Assembly: GCA_027563935.2 (NCBI GenBank)
Contig: JANVAS020000222.1
Coordinates: 7,440,001 to 7,504,000, forward strand
Source of the DNA: Costus lasius
Lineage: Eukaryota; Streptophyta; Magnoliopsida; Zingiberales; Costaceae
DNA length: 64,000 nt
Direction: 5' to 3'
Both the position numbers and the translations under genes were made by a program. Every line of letters starts with the position of its first letter. The stretch's first letter is position 1. Under the pieces are notes generated by a model, which saw nothing but the letters and a program-made list of their open reading frames with translations, was not told the DNA's origin and did no database searches. Positions 34,745-46,224 of this stretch are shown here, piece after piece.

Positions 34745-35825
34745 TGTGTCTGCAAGTGCACAGATACTCGAAGTAATAAAAAAGATATCGAACCATAGAG
34801 ACCTCGTTTGTCAAGTACCGAATAGTTGATTTTTCACTAGCTAGGCAATCGAATATGATTAAGCGAACAATCGAAAAGTACACGCAAAGTTAGAGAGAAA
34901 AGCTAGGACTAAGGTTTCATCATATAATTAAATGATCGTCAGTTTATTCTTATTATGATAAAGATATAATTTACTTTATAAAGAAATCATCTCGCTTTCG
35001 CGCAGACAATTTACAAAGAACCAATCCTTACTTTCGCACAAGATTTATTCAATGCTAAAGATAAGTAAATCATTGACAAGAAGATTTAAGATCACTTTCA
35101 TGCATCCAATCTTTATGTCAATCATCTCAAGTGAAAACTAAATATTTTCATACTTTAGATTCACAGGTTCTACTAAAGGGTTTCCAACGATCCGATACCT
35201 AATTTCTTACGATATCTTCATGTTTAATTCATTAATTCTTCCTAGATCAGATTATCAACAAGTTAATAAGCTTCTAAAATCTAGAAATAAGAATAGACCT
35301 AATTTTTTATGATGAGTTCCTAAATCTCAATTCTAGGGTTCCAAATTTTGCAAGTCACTTTTCAGTTCATACCACAAAAACTCCAATACATGTTGACAAT
35401 ATGAAACTAGAAAGGATTAAAGACAATTATCACTTAAGTAAAATGATCATAATAAAAGTATCCTAACAAAATAAAGATCATCTAGTCATTATGAAATTAA
35501 GGGGATTTCACTTCGTGTCCTAAAAAGTGTTTAAGCTAGCATGGTAGAAGAATTACAATAAACCATAGCTTAGAATGATCAAAAATCGAAGAGAAAGAGG
35601 AAGTTTTACTAAACACAGGGCTATAATGAAAATTACAGCCCATAATTTTCGTATGAACAGTGCAGGCGTCCCTTCTTTCTTTGATTTCACCTCTAATTGA
35701 TCTCCTTTCGCTTTGAGACTTCTGGGGTATGTTCTCCTCTTCCAGACGTAGCTTTCCCTCAAATTTCACGGCCGGAGATTCTTTATACACTTCGTGGCAG
35801 CGAAACCTAGGGCGGTGGTGAATCA
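34745..35825 (-). repeat. Probable 5' LTR of gypsy element H
   Basis: The plus strand starts TGTGTCTGCAAGTGCAC beside the primer site. The ACTCGAAGTAATAAAAAAG...ATCGAACCATAGAG stretch that follows is of a kind common in Athila/Tat LTRs. It runs without coding potential to a junction with family-2 LTR sequence at about 35826. The outer limit is set by that junction, not by a clear TG/CA end, and there is no partner LTR to confirm it. Confidence 0.5.
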
Positions 35826-35956
35826 TCGTGTCGACCCCTCGCAAGACGATCTTCACTGGGTTTTTGGGACCAGCCCGTTTCGGATATATTATTCCGCTGT
35901 GCTTGTATTGTAATCTTTATGAAAAATTATAAAATATTCCCAGGGTTTCTCAACAG
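35826..35956 (+). repeat. Tail of a family-2 LTR
   Basis: ATCATCGTGTCGAC...ATCTTCACTGGGTTTTTGGGACC...TTCCGCTG...GGGTTTCTCAACA matches the last 130 bases of the D LTR (28049-28183). It ends in the same AACA. It may be the missing right end of G. Confidence 0.7.
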
Positions 35957-36140
35957 TACCTATGTGTTGGAAGTAGATAAGTTAACTTCAACCATGTAAA
36001 TACTCGAGCCTGAAGACAAAGGATTCCTTTTCTTCACCTCTTCCTAGAGCATTTTATAGCTCTCGAGCTTAAGGTCACTCCTCAAGTTTTGACACCAATC
36101 CAACTAATCCTCCTCGAGGATAAATCACAGTTTTAATCCA
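35957..36140 (-). pseudogene. Family-2 copia Gag/protease fragment (element I)
   Basis: The minus strand reads a decayed version of the D sequence between zinc knuckle and protease: KMLxEEVKKR against QLQNEEKKG, then SSGSSIYMVEVNLSTSN against SSSGIYVTEVNLSTSM. It stops at the LTR tail at 35956, so that LTR lies within this element. A stop interrupts the first part. It is too short and decayed for function. Confidence 0.6.
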
Positions 36141-38050
36141 CTATTGTTTGTAGATATAATTATCTACTACAAAAGATATGCAGATTAGTACTACATTTCT
36201 ATCATTTAATGTGGAATTTAAATAAATAATTATTTTTCACTATATTATACAGATTGACAACTCTCGAAAGTCAATCTGAGAAACCACAATATTTCCCAAG
36301 TGAGATGGGATCCTTATTTCACATAGGGCTTCGCGTCCTACTAGGGTGGGATGAACTGCATAAGGTGACCTATGCTCCCAAGGGTGGGCACACCGGTCGA
36401 TTGCAACTAGGCAATTTCCCTTCTCAAGATAGATCAGGCATTTTATGCCTAGCTAGGGCTGGACAACACAAAATACTAACCTCCTAAGGCTGCATCTAGA
36501 ATTATTCATCATGTGCTCTTCACACATATGAAAGATCTAGCCAAATTCGACTTGACTGTTCTGCCTAGGGCCAATGATTTCCTTGCAAAGGCGCATCCAG
36601 AATTTTAACTAAACTAGAAAAATCATTGTCACACCTCCTAAAGATAGATGAGTGTGTCTCACTAGGGTGGAAAACAGTGTACAACATCATCGATTAATAG
36701 TTTGACGAGGGCTACGCGTCAGAAGGTAAAAAATAGACTTGATATACTTCCTCAAGGGTTTTTGTAGTCTAATACCACATTATTTTATCTTATTTTTAAC
36801 ATCACATGCATGCAATCCTATAGTGTGAACATAAATAAAACAAGTAAGGCATACTATCAGATAAGCAATATGCAAACATGATATGGTTATGGCCTAGACT
36901 CGGGAAATAAGCACCTAGACCTAGACTCAACACCTAGCAACTTCAAAGCCTTAAGCATTTGGCCTATGCCACTAAGCTGTCGGCTCCTGCTCTGAGTGCA
37001 CCATGTTCCTACTCCAAACCCTATGTGTGTCGCCTAGGTCTTCAACTCCAGGGGTCTGCTAACAAACCCTAGAAGCGCCACCTAGGAAACCCTAGGTGCA
37101 CCCCTTTGTTCAGCCAGCCCCGATACTCCTCATGGTTAGCTCGCAAACCCTAGATGCCTTCTAGCGTTCAGCCAACCATATATGTGCCACCATGCCCTAG
37201 GTGCGCTGCCACCCTCACAAGGTGCGCCACCAAGTAATGATGCGCCGCAATGCCTTCATGCTTCAAGGTGAGCACTAGATGTCCTTAATCTTCAAAGCAC
37301 AAGACTAGACATAATCTAGAATTGCAAAACTTTAAATTGAAAAGGCAGCATGCATGCCTCACAAGAATACATCCCAAGCATGTATAAGGGTTTGTCTATA
37401 ACCATATTAAATGCATTAACAAAAAGTACCTAAACATGATCTTACTACATGAAATGAAAAATCAACTATAATCAAATTTTAATTTTCCAATAAAACCAAG
37501 TTAATCAATTCTCAACAACTCATCATAAATCTCGGACGTTCATTTCTCTTAGGAGTCTACAAGTAGCACTGCATACTCTATGCTTGCTACCCCCTTGTAA
37601 TCCTTAACCTACAAAGATTAGGGTAATCACCTAGTCCACACCCCGCATAATCTTTATAAGTCTCACATCGTAGGTCTATCGTACAAGTGTGAGGGGAAAT
37701 TAATTTTCCACACAGGGTCAATCCCTCATGTGAAGAAATCAAAATCACTAGATGAACACGAGAAGTTAGAAAAGATGAATCTATAATTTTTCTAATCAGA
37801 AAAACATAGCATAAAAAGTTTTAAAAATTTTTATATGATAAGCACATGTAGCAAAATCCAAGTACACCTTTATGTACTCGATTCTATAATACCACTATTG
37901 TAAAACCCCAAAGAATTTTAAAACAAGAAGCGAAGCCTAAGATAAAGTTTCCAAATTCAACAGGACCGATCTTACGAGATAGCCACCGTTTGTCCTATGT
38001 TACGAAGGATTGGTTTCCCTAAATTCATTTTTAGAGAGATGGCCTCTCTT
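36141..38050 (-). mobile_element. Element I: decayed family-2 copia leader and probable LTR end
   Basis: The stretch AGTGAGATGGGATCC...GGGCTTCGCGTCC near 36297-36340 aligns with AGTGAGATGGGATCC...GGTCTCCGCGTCC in the leaders of B, E and M. Further matches are AAGATAGATG (about 36646), GTGTACAACATC (about 36678) and GAGGGCTACGCGTCAGAAGG (about 36706). CTATAATACCA at 37883-37893 fits a damaged primer site, and TGTAAAACCCC after it an LTR start. Gag itself is missing between 36141 and the leader. The right end toward the TBL gene is unclear. Confidence 0.5.
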
Positions 38051-38054
38051 CAAA

Positions 38055-39409
38055 TTATACTCCCTCATTCTTCACCATCTCGAGCAACAAGTCATTCCAT
38101 GTGTCGATCGGCCCCGGTAAGCACCAATGCACGCAATCGTTGGTCAACGTCATATTCTTTCTGGCGCGGTGACTGTACCTACTCGGGTGGCCGTCCGGTC
38201 GGAGCAAGGACGCGACCGTAGTGTTTAGCAATCTGAACTTAACCCCTTTCTTCCTCCCCTCCTCCACCGCCGCATTGTACTCCTCCAACTGCTCCAGGTA
38301 CATCTCCAGGCTGTACCCCTCCAGCCTCGTCTCGTTGCTCCGGAACGGCCGCTGCCGCACGCAGTTGCCGCCCTTGTTCCACTCTCCATTCTCGAAGTGA
38401 GCCGGCGAAAACGTCCGGAGGAACACCATACCCTTGAAGTCCGTCATGCCGTTGAGGGCCTTGAACGCCGACCGGAAGGCGCGGCGGTAGCTGTAGCGTA
38501 TGCTGAGGTCGGTGATATTGGGGTCGAGGCAGTAGAGGCAGCCGACGATCTGGCGGTTCTCGTAGAACTTGGTGGGCCGGAGGAACCAATGGCCGGCGGA
38601 GATGATGACGTAGTCGTATTGGCTGATTTGGGCCGTCCAGTAGGTGTCGGGCTCGTCAAGGTAGAGGTCGAACAGGTCAGTGCTGGTTGGGCCGACTGCC
38701 CTGACTAGATAGGGGGACCAGATGCTGGCCACGGTAAAGTTGTGGGTAGGAAAGTAGTAGCGTTTCAATTTGTGGTCTTGGGAGGAAGCTGCGTCAACAG
38801 TGTACGTGACCTGCAAGAAATGAGGAGCGGATTGAGGATTGGAATTAGTAGAGGAACCTAATTGTATATATATAGAGAGAGAGACAGAGAGAGTCTGACC
38901 CTGAGTAGCAGACAAATGAGGGACAGCATTTGGTTCCTGCCAACAGAGTCGCCGACGAAAGCCAGCGACTTGTCCTTCATGAGCTCCAAGAACTGGCCCG
39001 GGTTGAAAACTGGCAGCTCACAGTCGTTCGGCTTCCACCGCCACTTAATGAAACCGGTGTCCGGCCGGCCGAACTTGATGCAGTTCTGTTCGTCGTAAAT
39101 GGCCCAGCAGGTGTCGTTGGTGTAGTAGGGCGCATTAGGGTTTGGGATCCACTCCCCTCTGAATAAGTCGCACGAGGACTTGTTCCCCGATCTCACGCCT
39201 AGAAAATCATCATCAGAAGAAGAAGGTGATGGAGTTGGAGAAGAAGGAGAAGTCAAGTTTCGCCATGCAACTGAAGTGGCGAGGAGATGAACGAGGCAAA
39301 GAGGGCTGATGGAGAGGACCATGGAGAAGGTGAAGACAAGGACAAGTTTAGGGGTGTTTTTAAGGGCTGCTCGACTGCCATTTTGAGGCTCCGGCGAGTG
39401 AGGCTTCAT
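38055..39409 (-). CDS. TRICHOME BIREFRINGENCE-LIKE polysaccharide O-acetyltransferase, 421 aa, two exons
   Basis: Exon 1 is 39409-38900 and exon 2 38810-38055 (TAA); the 89-base intron has GT..AG ends and joins in phase 0 (..CLLLR / VTYTVD..). TBL proteins move acetyl groups onto wall polysaccharides (xylan, xyloglucan, mannan) in the Golgi. Seen here: a hydrophobic anchor at about 21-45, a Ser/Pro stem at 51-66, the Cys-rich PMR5 N-domain at 80-130 (CDLFRGEW, CIKFGRPD, WRWKPNDCELP), the GDS motif at 153-155 (FVGDSVGRNQ) and DCVH at 395-398, the two catalytic motifs of the family. Length is normal, and no stop or frameshift is seen. Similarity to the TBL19-22/AXY4 group is my judgement from memory; the substrate is not decided. 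An in-frame ATG at 39445 would add 12 residues. Exons are G/C-rich, unlike the flanks. Confidence 0.9.
38811..38899 (-). other. Intron of the TBL gene
   Basis: The donor AGG|GTCAGA (at 38900/38899) and acceptor TTCTTGCAG|GTCACG (at 38811/38810) are standard. It contains a CT/TATA-rich stretch (reverse complement of GAGAGAGAGACAGAGAGAG). Other TBL genes I know of usually have an intron at this place plus more downstream; here exon 2 runs to the stop without a further intron. Confidence 0.85.
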
Positions 39410-39500
39410 GGCTGGCAGGAGTTGGAGGAGAAAGCCAACATGCAAGAATGTGGATGAAGATTAATCCCTAATGGCGTCCATCTCTTTCGTCGATGCATGT

Positions 39501-39509
39501 GTATTTATG
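39501..39509 (-). promoter_or_regulatory. Possible TATA box of the TBL gene
   Basis: CATAAATAC on the minus strand, about 92-100 bases before the chosen ATG (39409). This would place transcription start near 39470 and give a 5' UTR of about 60 bases. Based on position and composition only. Confidence 0.35.
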
Positions 39510-42500
39510 TAGAAATGCACCCTAAAGCTATGATGGACAAAATTATTGATCATTGGGTGGTGGAGAAATCAAACGATTGTGCATATATGGAGAATAATTA
39601 ATGTCTTTGTGTGTGTTTTCTTTTTTTTTAAAAAAAAAAAGAAAAAAAAGAAAATTTGAGCTGAAGTCAAGGAATTGCCAGAGCACAAACTTTTTTTTAT
39701 ATGTAGCTTGAGTCAACTTTGGACTTGTTCGGCACGTCGTGGCTAGCTTATTTCATTGATAGGAGATGTAAATGTAATGATTTGGCGAGCTATTACTTCA
39801 TTTGGGATATCAATATTTCACAAATAATAATAATAATAATATTTACATTTTATTAAGTGTATTGTCTTTCAACTCTTTAATAGTACGTATGGGCATTACC
39901 ATATTCGCATGATTTAATTTCTAGAAGAAATTGGGTGTTTTTATAATATTTGAGGCTTAACTGTTTATACACTAAATTAGTTGTCCAATTACCCAAAATC
40001 TCATAAATATAATTGTTTCGTTATTTGTGTTTTCTTCCTATTGTTGAATTTGCATTGATTGATGTAGTTTTATTTATGGAGGTATTGATTTAAAGTACTA
40101 TTGGAGTTTCCACTAAGCATCATTAAACAATCTTCACAGTTAACAAGTAGAATTATTTTGACTATAATCTCATCTCAATCCCCTAATTTTTTGAACCCCA
40201 CCATCTATAAGGCATATCCTAATAAAGCTAGAGATGAGCTATTCTCCATCTTTTCCCTCTCTATTTTGTTCGGATTATTTGATCATCATATTGAAGCCAT
40301 ATCACACTTATTGCTTCTCTCCATTGTCGTTATTATTCACGTATGAATAATTAGCCCTAATAACTAGTGTCTAATGGTAGAATCATCTTTCAATCTTCCT
40401 TATCTATGATGATCAAGCAGAAACAAACTAAAGAATAAAGTTAGTCTTCCTTCAAATTTTCATTTACTTTTAATATGAGACTTAAAGTTTAGATTTGAAT
40501 TACCAAGATTGGTAATTTAGATTTTAAATTCTCACCTTACGTTTGAACTTAGACTCAACATTTATTTAAGATTGAACGGGACTGACTATCTTTAGCCCCA
40601 ATCCAATATTGCTTCACTATCTAAATAGCTTGAGTAACTAACAAGAGAAATATGTGATTACGTTAAAATTATAAGTCATAAACTTATTTTAAGATCTAAA
40701 CATTGGTGTATTCTCAACTCCATCCCAAATCTCTTTATCAGTTTTGTATTTTTTTTTAAACAAAAACATTTATCTATATATATAATTTATATAGTCATTA
40801 AAATATAAAGGAACGTGATAGCTATTGAGGTATTTAATCTCTTTAATTACTCAAGATCAAAACATTAGAGATGCCTATTCATGAAACATAAGGTAATCAA
40901 ACCATGCTTTTAATTAACAAGGTCAAATGCAAGGCTCGGCAAAAAATAATTAAAACTAACCAAGATCCAAAACTCTCCTCTAATGGGCTAGAGTGATTCA
41001 ACTCAATTTAGACCCAAAACTCTCCTCTAAATCCTTCTATGTAAGCCACTTTACATTTTTTTTTCTTATAAAACACTTACATATATCTCAGCACAATATT
41101 ATATATATAATCTAACCATAAAATCACTTGAATTTTTTATTAGCCGATGCAATTTCTCTATGTACACTTAGAAAGAATTTTAATTTAGTTTTAATTATGT
41201 TATGACTTGGCTTTCTTTTTCTTTTCTTTTGTTTATAAAAAAAAGCAAAAAAAAAAAAAAACATTTGCTTTAGGCTCTAACATCATCTCACAACAACATA
41301 AGGTCCTTACTATTGATAGTTTTTTTACCATGTATATTTATATAATTTAGTTTATGTTCATTACTTTACTCCCCTATATCAAAAAAATTATTAAATTATA
41401 TATTGTATTTAATATAGGTTTATATATACATATAGTATTTATATATGTATTTAATTACTAAAACAAAATAAATAAATAATGTTAAAAAATAATAATGAAC
41501 AAATAAAATAAAAATGCATTAAACCAAAAAAGTTAAATAAATTAATAGATAAGTTAAATACAAACCTAATTATTTGAAAATAAAAGGAAATAAAGAAAGG
41601 AAGGAAGAAAATCATGGTAAACAAAGAAAGAAAAATAATAATAAATATATAAAAAAGAAAAAAAATGTTAAACATCTTATTCCAAAAGTAATAAATAAAT
41701 AAATAAAAAGAAAAGTAGAAATAAAAAATATGGCAAAGATTGGTAACATGATGCATAAAATAATAAGAACGTGGCGGGTAAAAAATGTATAAAACAACAA
41801 AAAATAATAAAATAATAATACATGGAAACATGATGGGATAAAATAAAACATAAAATAAAAAAATATAAGTAGAGGAACGTGAAATCATGGCATCATGGGC
41901 TTAAATATACTAAAATTGTAATAATAAAAATTAAAACTTAATAATAAAAAATAGATAGAACATGGCATCGTGGGTTAGAAAATAAGTAAATAAAAAAAAT
42001 AAAAATACATTAAAACGTGGATCTCATGGTGATCCTTGTAAAAAAGAGGGGGAGATCAAATAAAAAAAAGGGAAGAGAACATAAAGAGAAAATGGAGGTG
42101 GGAGAGAAGTCGAAGGCTATCTAATAGGTTTAACTCGTGTTAAATCAATCCGATGCGATTCAATTTAAAATAAAATTTTAAATAAAAAATAATTCGAAAC
42201 CAAACGATTTTTTTATAAATCCAAACTAAAGCCAATTAGTTGTCGTTGAGCTGAATTTAATTTTTTAAATATATATTTTTTTAATTTTAATATTAAATTT
42301 AAATAAAATAATATTTTAAAATTAAAAAAATATTAAAAATTTAGTTTAATCAACAAGGTAATTTTTATTCTTATTTTCTTTATCACATAAAGTAAACTTT
42401 AAAATAAATCAATTAATGCTCAAAGGCAAGTAAACTAATGAATCTATGCTTAAGAAGAATAAATAAGCAAGGGAGCTATGAGTTACATTTATACTAAGTC

Positions 42501-42551
42501 ACCCTTGAGTAAGGGCTTTTTTCAAGTATAATTTGAACTCGTGTCAAAAGG
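39510..42551. other. AT-rich intergenic DNA upstream of the TBL gene
   Basis: About 3 kb with no gene or recognisable transposon. It contains poly-A/T tracts (39627-39655, 41250-41270), an (AAT)n microsatellite near 39823-39840, and a long A/G-rich stretch at 41455-42080 whose reverse complement gives F/I/Y-rich frames that look like low-complexity artefacts. The promoter and distal control of the TBL gene should lie in the first part. Confidence 0.5.
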
Positions 42552-43030
42552 TGATGAAGGAATAAGTTTGCCCTAGAATCCTCTTAGGTATGTAGCTCTC
42601 TAGATGATAGTTATCTAAATGCAAATGCAGATTTTTCAGATGATAAGTACACTTTAAACATGCAATGTTCAAGTAAGTAATCGGTGTTGGCTTGAAATCA
42701 CCTGAGGCCACCTTGAAGGAAGGGGGCCGAATCCCCATCTTAGCTTTGTGACAATGAGCTTCGGTTGTAGCTGGTTGAGCAGTGATGTTTTGATAGTCGG
42801 TTTCCAGATTCTTTCCAGCTCCCACCACCTACAAGCCTTCACGGCCGATTCAGCCTTGAGCACTTGGAGCAATTGACGATGGTTGAGAGGAAGAGGATTC
42901 AGCGAGTGATGAGTGGAAACAAGAGCAGAGGAAGAGGAGAGAAAACAAAAGAAGGATAACTAGAGGGGCCTTCGGCTCACCCTTAAGGATGCAAGAAGGA
43001 GGGGCCAGCGGCTCACCCTCGAATAAGCAA

Positions 43031-43035
43031 GAACA
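43031..43035 (+). repeat. Left target-site copy of K (GAACA)
   Basis: GAACA precedes K at 43036 and recurs at 44834-44838 after its end. The right LTR of J has a single GAACA here (AAGCAAGAACAAAGGGG), which shows the empty site. Confidence 0.9.
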
Positions 43036-44833
43036 TGATGCGGGAGCATTTTCACAAGATATTTGACTTAATTTTGACTTAGTCAAATTTTGCATAATTA
43101 TTATAAACCTTGATTGAACAGACTTAGTCAATGTTTATGTCGAAATTTTGAATGCAATTCTAGTTTTCTTAATGAGGTACTAATCTCTTGAAATTATTGA
43201 TGATTACATGAGACCAAGCCAAGTGGATGCACACATCAAGTCTAGTTCAAGCTCAAGCCAAGAAAGTTTCAGCTCAAGCTCAATGGGATTTCAGCCCAAA
43301 TTGCAGCCCAAATCCAAAGCCTTCTCATCTCAAGACCAAAGAAATGAGCTGCTCGTTGCAGCTTAATTGAAGAAGGATTGCGCGTGAGGGGAGAACCGCC
43401 AATGGAGAAAGGAGCAGCTTGCTTTACCAAGGAAGCAAGAGCAGCTTACTCAAAGAGGAAATGAACGTTGGAGACTTGCCTTGAATGTTGCAGCCAACGG
43501 TCACATGCAGCTTCCAGCACATCTCCTTCCTGTGTTCTATAAGATGTAATCTCGTCAATGTATTTACCAGTTTTAGACAAGATCTTGAAAGTGAATGGAA
43601 ATGGTTTTCGTTTCTCTCTATCGGATGTTTCTTCCTCTCTTCCTCTGGTAGCTGAAGCTTCCATGGATTTGGAACTTCTTCACTATCGTCTCCTCTACTC
43701 TTCCATGGACTTGGAATCTCTACTGTGCTGCATCCTTCTCATCGCTACGCTATCCATCTTCCACCTCTGCCACGCTTAAACAACCTTCCGCCGCTGTCAC
43801 ATTCCACACCCAGCTTCCAGCCGAGTCCAGCCTTGGACTCTCCGTTGGCCTTGCCGCCAGCGACGATCCAACTGACGGATTGTCCTCAAATCTCAACCAC
43901 GCCTTCTACAGTTCCAATCAAACCCCCAATCGGAGGGATCGCCCCATCCGACGTCTGGATCACCGGAATCGGAAGATTTCCGGTGACGCCTCAGCTCACG
44001 CCCCTGCTTCCGCCCTTCTCCACTGATCGCCGTCGATCTCCTCCGATCAGTCACCGATCGATCCCAAACTCCGGCCACCAGTTCGCCTTGGTCTGGAGAA
44101 CTTCCAGTTGTAGCAGGTTGGGAGATTTTGCCGTCTCCAATGATCTCCGACAACCTCTACATCCTCGCGCGTCATCCCCTGTTTCCGCCAGAAGTAGGCT
44201 CGCGTTAGCGCCGCCCACCTCCTAGCGCCCAGGCGTCACTGCCAGCCGCTGACCCGCCGGAATACATCTCTGCAGCCTCGGCCACTCATCCCCATGCCTC
44301 TACAGCCTCCATCGTCGACAGCTCGCGCCCCGACTCCCCGCTGTTCCCATCTGCTACTGTTTGTTTCTTTACCTAGATTTAACTTGATTAGCATTTTTAA
44401 TGCAGGTAATTAACGTGCTAGGGGCCACTGAAACACCTGACGCTCCATACAACTTGGAAGAACATGTCTTGATCTTCATCCTGGACGACTTGGTTTCAAC
44501 CTAGCGCCAACAGATCAACCTACGCATCCAAGCAAATTAAGCTGTTTGATAAAATTTCTGTGTTGATTTTCTTTGCTGATCTGATTAACTATTTTCTTGG
44601 AGATGCCCTATTTGATTAACTCATAATGATTCTTCATTTTTGCTACACCTAAAAACAACAATATTCAGTCTTCTACTTGGTTTTACTACTTTTCATTATG
44701 GATCCCTAGAACCATCTCTAAGGCATAACAACTTTTGATAATTTTCTTGCCCTGCATTTTTGGCTGCTGATTGAGTTTGGTATTTTTATTTCATAATATA
44801 AAAATTCTAATCATGTGTTTGCCCACCACATCA
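43036..44833. mobile_element. Element K: 1798 bp TG...CA insertion of unknown family, probably a solo LTR
   Basis: Its limits are fixed by comparison with the empty site in the right LTR of J and by a GAACA duplication. It begins TGATGCGGGAGC and ends GCCCACCACATCA, so its ends are imperfect inverts (TGATG/CATCA), as for LTRs. No primer site, purine tract or transposon protein is visible. The middle is C/T-rich with a proline-rich frame (43725-44225, 166 codons) without recognisable domain. A solo LTR fits best; a non-autonomous element is possible. No second copy occurs in the window. Confidence 0.75.
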
Positions 44834-44926
44834 GAACAAAGGGGCCAAAGGCTCACCCTTAAGTACACAAGGGGCCAAAGGCTCACCCTTAAGTACACAA
44901 GGGGCCAAAGGCTCACCCTTAAATAG
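44834..44926. repeat. Tandem repeat in the left LTR of J (three about 30-bp units, two more left of K)
   Basis: Units contain GGGGCCAAAGGCTCACCCTT with AAGTACACAA between. Two more diverged units lie at about 42963-43030, left of K. The right LTR has two such units plus the same two diverged units (49339-49470), so unit number changed after insertion or during copying. Confidence 0.75.
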
Positions 44927-45798
44927 TAGCAATGCTAACGCAAGGTTATTTTCAAAATGATTTCGACTTAGTGCAGAATGGGATAATACAAGGACTTTAA
45001 ACGCTACCCCTCAACGTTCATATTTCACACAACGTTCGGAATTCCTTTTAGCTGGCAATTGTAGGCTTCGTTTATTGGTGTTGCTTGCGGTGGAGATAAG
45101 TTGAGCTGTCAAAATTCCCATGCGCATGCTGGTAAAGCTGGAATTATATTTGAGTGGTGGCTGCATGCGCATGCAGGTTATTGATTACTATATTTGATTT
45201 AGCAGGACTTTGCAATGGTTTCTGATTGGGTTGAACTTTAACTTTGTTGAATTGAACTTGATTTGACCTTGCAGATTTGAATTGGTTGCTTGATCATGTT
45301 GATCTGAGAGTCTCGGTAGAATTGGAGTTGACACTGATTTTGAGCTGTAATGCTTGAGCTTGCTGGTTTGAACTTGGAGATGATCTGGTTGAACTTGAGC
45401 TGCTATCTTAGAGATGAGCTTTGGCTTTGCGGGATTGAACTTGCTTTGATCTTGCTGATTGGGCTGGTTGAAGGGGATTGGGTGCCTTGTAGTGCATTAC
45501 ATGTGCATGGTTCCTAGGCTAAGCAACCTATTACATCAACTATAAAATAAAAATAAAGATTTTAAAAAGTAAATCCTAGGTTAGGACCTAACTACAACAT
45601 ACAACATCCAAATGGAAATATAAAGTTCATAAAATTGTCCTACCAAACTAGTCTTATGATAAACAAGACTAGCGAGAACCAAATATGGCACAAACAAGTT
45701 TAAGGCTGAAAAGTAAATGTCTAACTGCTGAAATGTAAATGAGTCTAAATGCAGGAAATGTTGAACATAACTAATCCCTTGAAGATGCTCCTGCATCA

Positions 45799-46224
45799 GC
45801 TATCTCCGGGGGTGAAGAATTCTCCTCCGGAGAATTAAACTTGAAAGCATGTGGTGCTTTCGGTGGTAAGCCAAGGGTGTGGAGATCATCTCGATTCCCT
45901 GCTCTTGCATCAACTTTTCCGGGGGGTTGCAGAATTCTCCTCCGGAGAATTAAATTTGAAGCTCCATCTTGTTTCAGGTGGCCATCCCAATGTATGAAAG
46001 TTGTCATTAGCCCTTTTGACATATGCAATCCTGCAAGTAAGAAGAGAATCTTTGAAAGCAAAAATATACGATTTGTAGACATGATATGCAAATGTGGCAG
46101 CCTTAAATGAGATTAAATTTAGAATTGTTTCTTCATTTTATTTTGGAGCATATGTATTATCAATAGCTTTTAGGAAACATGATAGGCATGAGCAGAAAAT
46201 TATAGGAATTAAACTTGCTATTTC
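45799..46224 (-). other. J internal end with duplicated hairpin segment
   Basis: Two related blocks (about 45788-45850 and 45903-45965) each contain AATTCTCC TCC GGAGAATT, an 8 bp perfect stem with a 3-base loop (45818-45836 and 45933-45951). No typical purine tract is visible beside the LTR; it may have decayed. The second block also repeats the CTTGCATCA LTR-end word. Confidence 0.5.

Larger units (their letters stand above)
42552..45798 (-). repeat. Left (3') LTR of element J, split by K
   Basis: It starts TGATGAAGGAATAAG and ends GCTCCTGCATCA; without K and one GAACA it is about 1444 bp against 1420 in the right copy. Shared blocks include GCCCTAGAATCCTCTTAGG, the GGGGCC...GGCTCACCC tandem units, CATGCGCATGCTGG and GGTTCCTAGGCTAAGC. 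Confidence 0.8.

Noticed and set aside
34578..34883. 101-codon frame over the H leader and LTR edge
   Set aside because: It crosses the primer site and LTR border of H and is F/L/I-rich; non-coding.
36254..36487. 77-codon frame between the TBL gene and H
   Set aside because: It lies in the decayed family-2 leader, which aligns with non-coding leader of B and E.
39407..39445. Upstream in-frame ATG at 39445 as the TBL start
   Set aside because: Not excluded, but it would put a second hydrophobic stretch before the MKPHSPEP start, while family members usually have a short polar N terminus directly before one anchor.
41451..41888. 145-codon and overlapping 79-codon hydrophobic frames in AT-rich DNA
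   Set aside because: F/I/Y/L-rich translation of a low-complexity A/G tract; no Met-context, domain or codon signal.
43725..44225. 166-codon proline/serine-rich frame inside K as a gene
   Set aside because: Compositional product of C/T-rich sequence; an overlapping antisense frame is as plausible, and no domain is visible.
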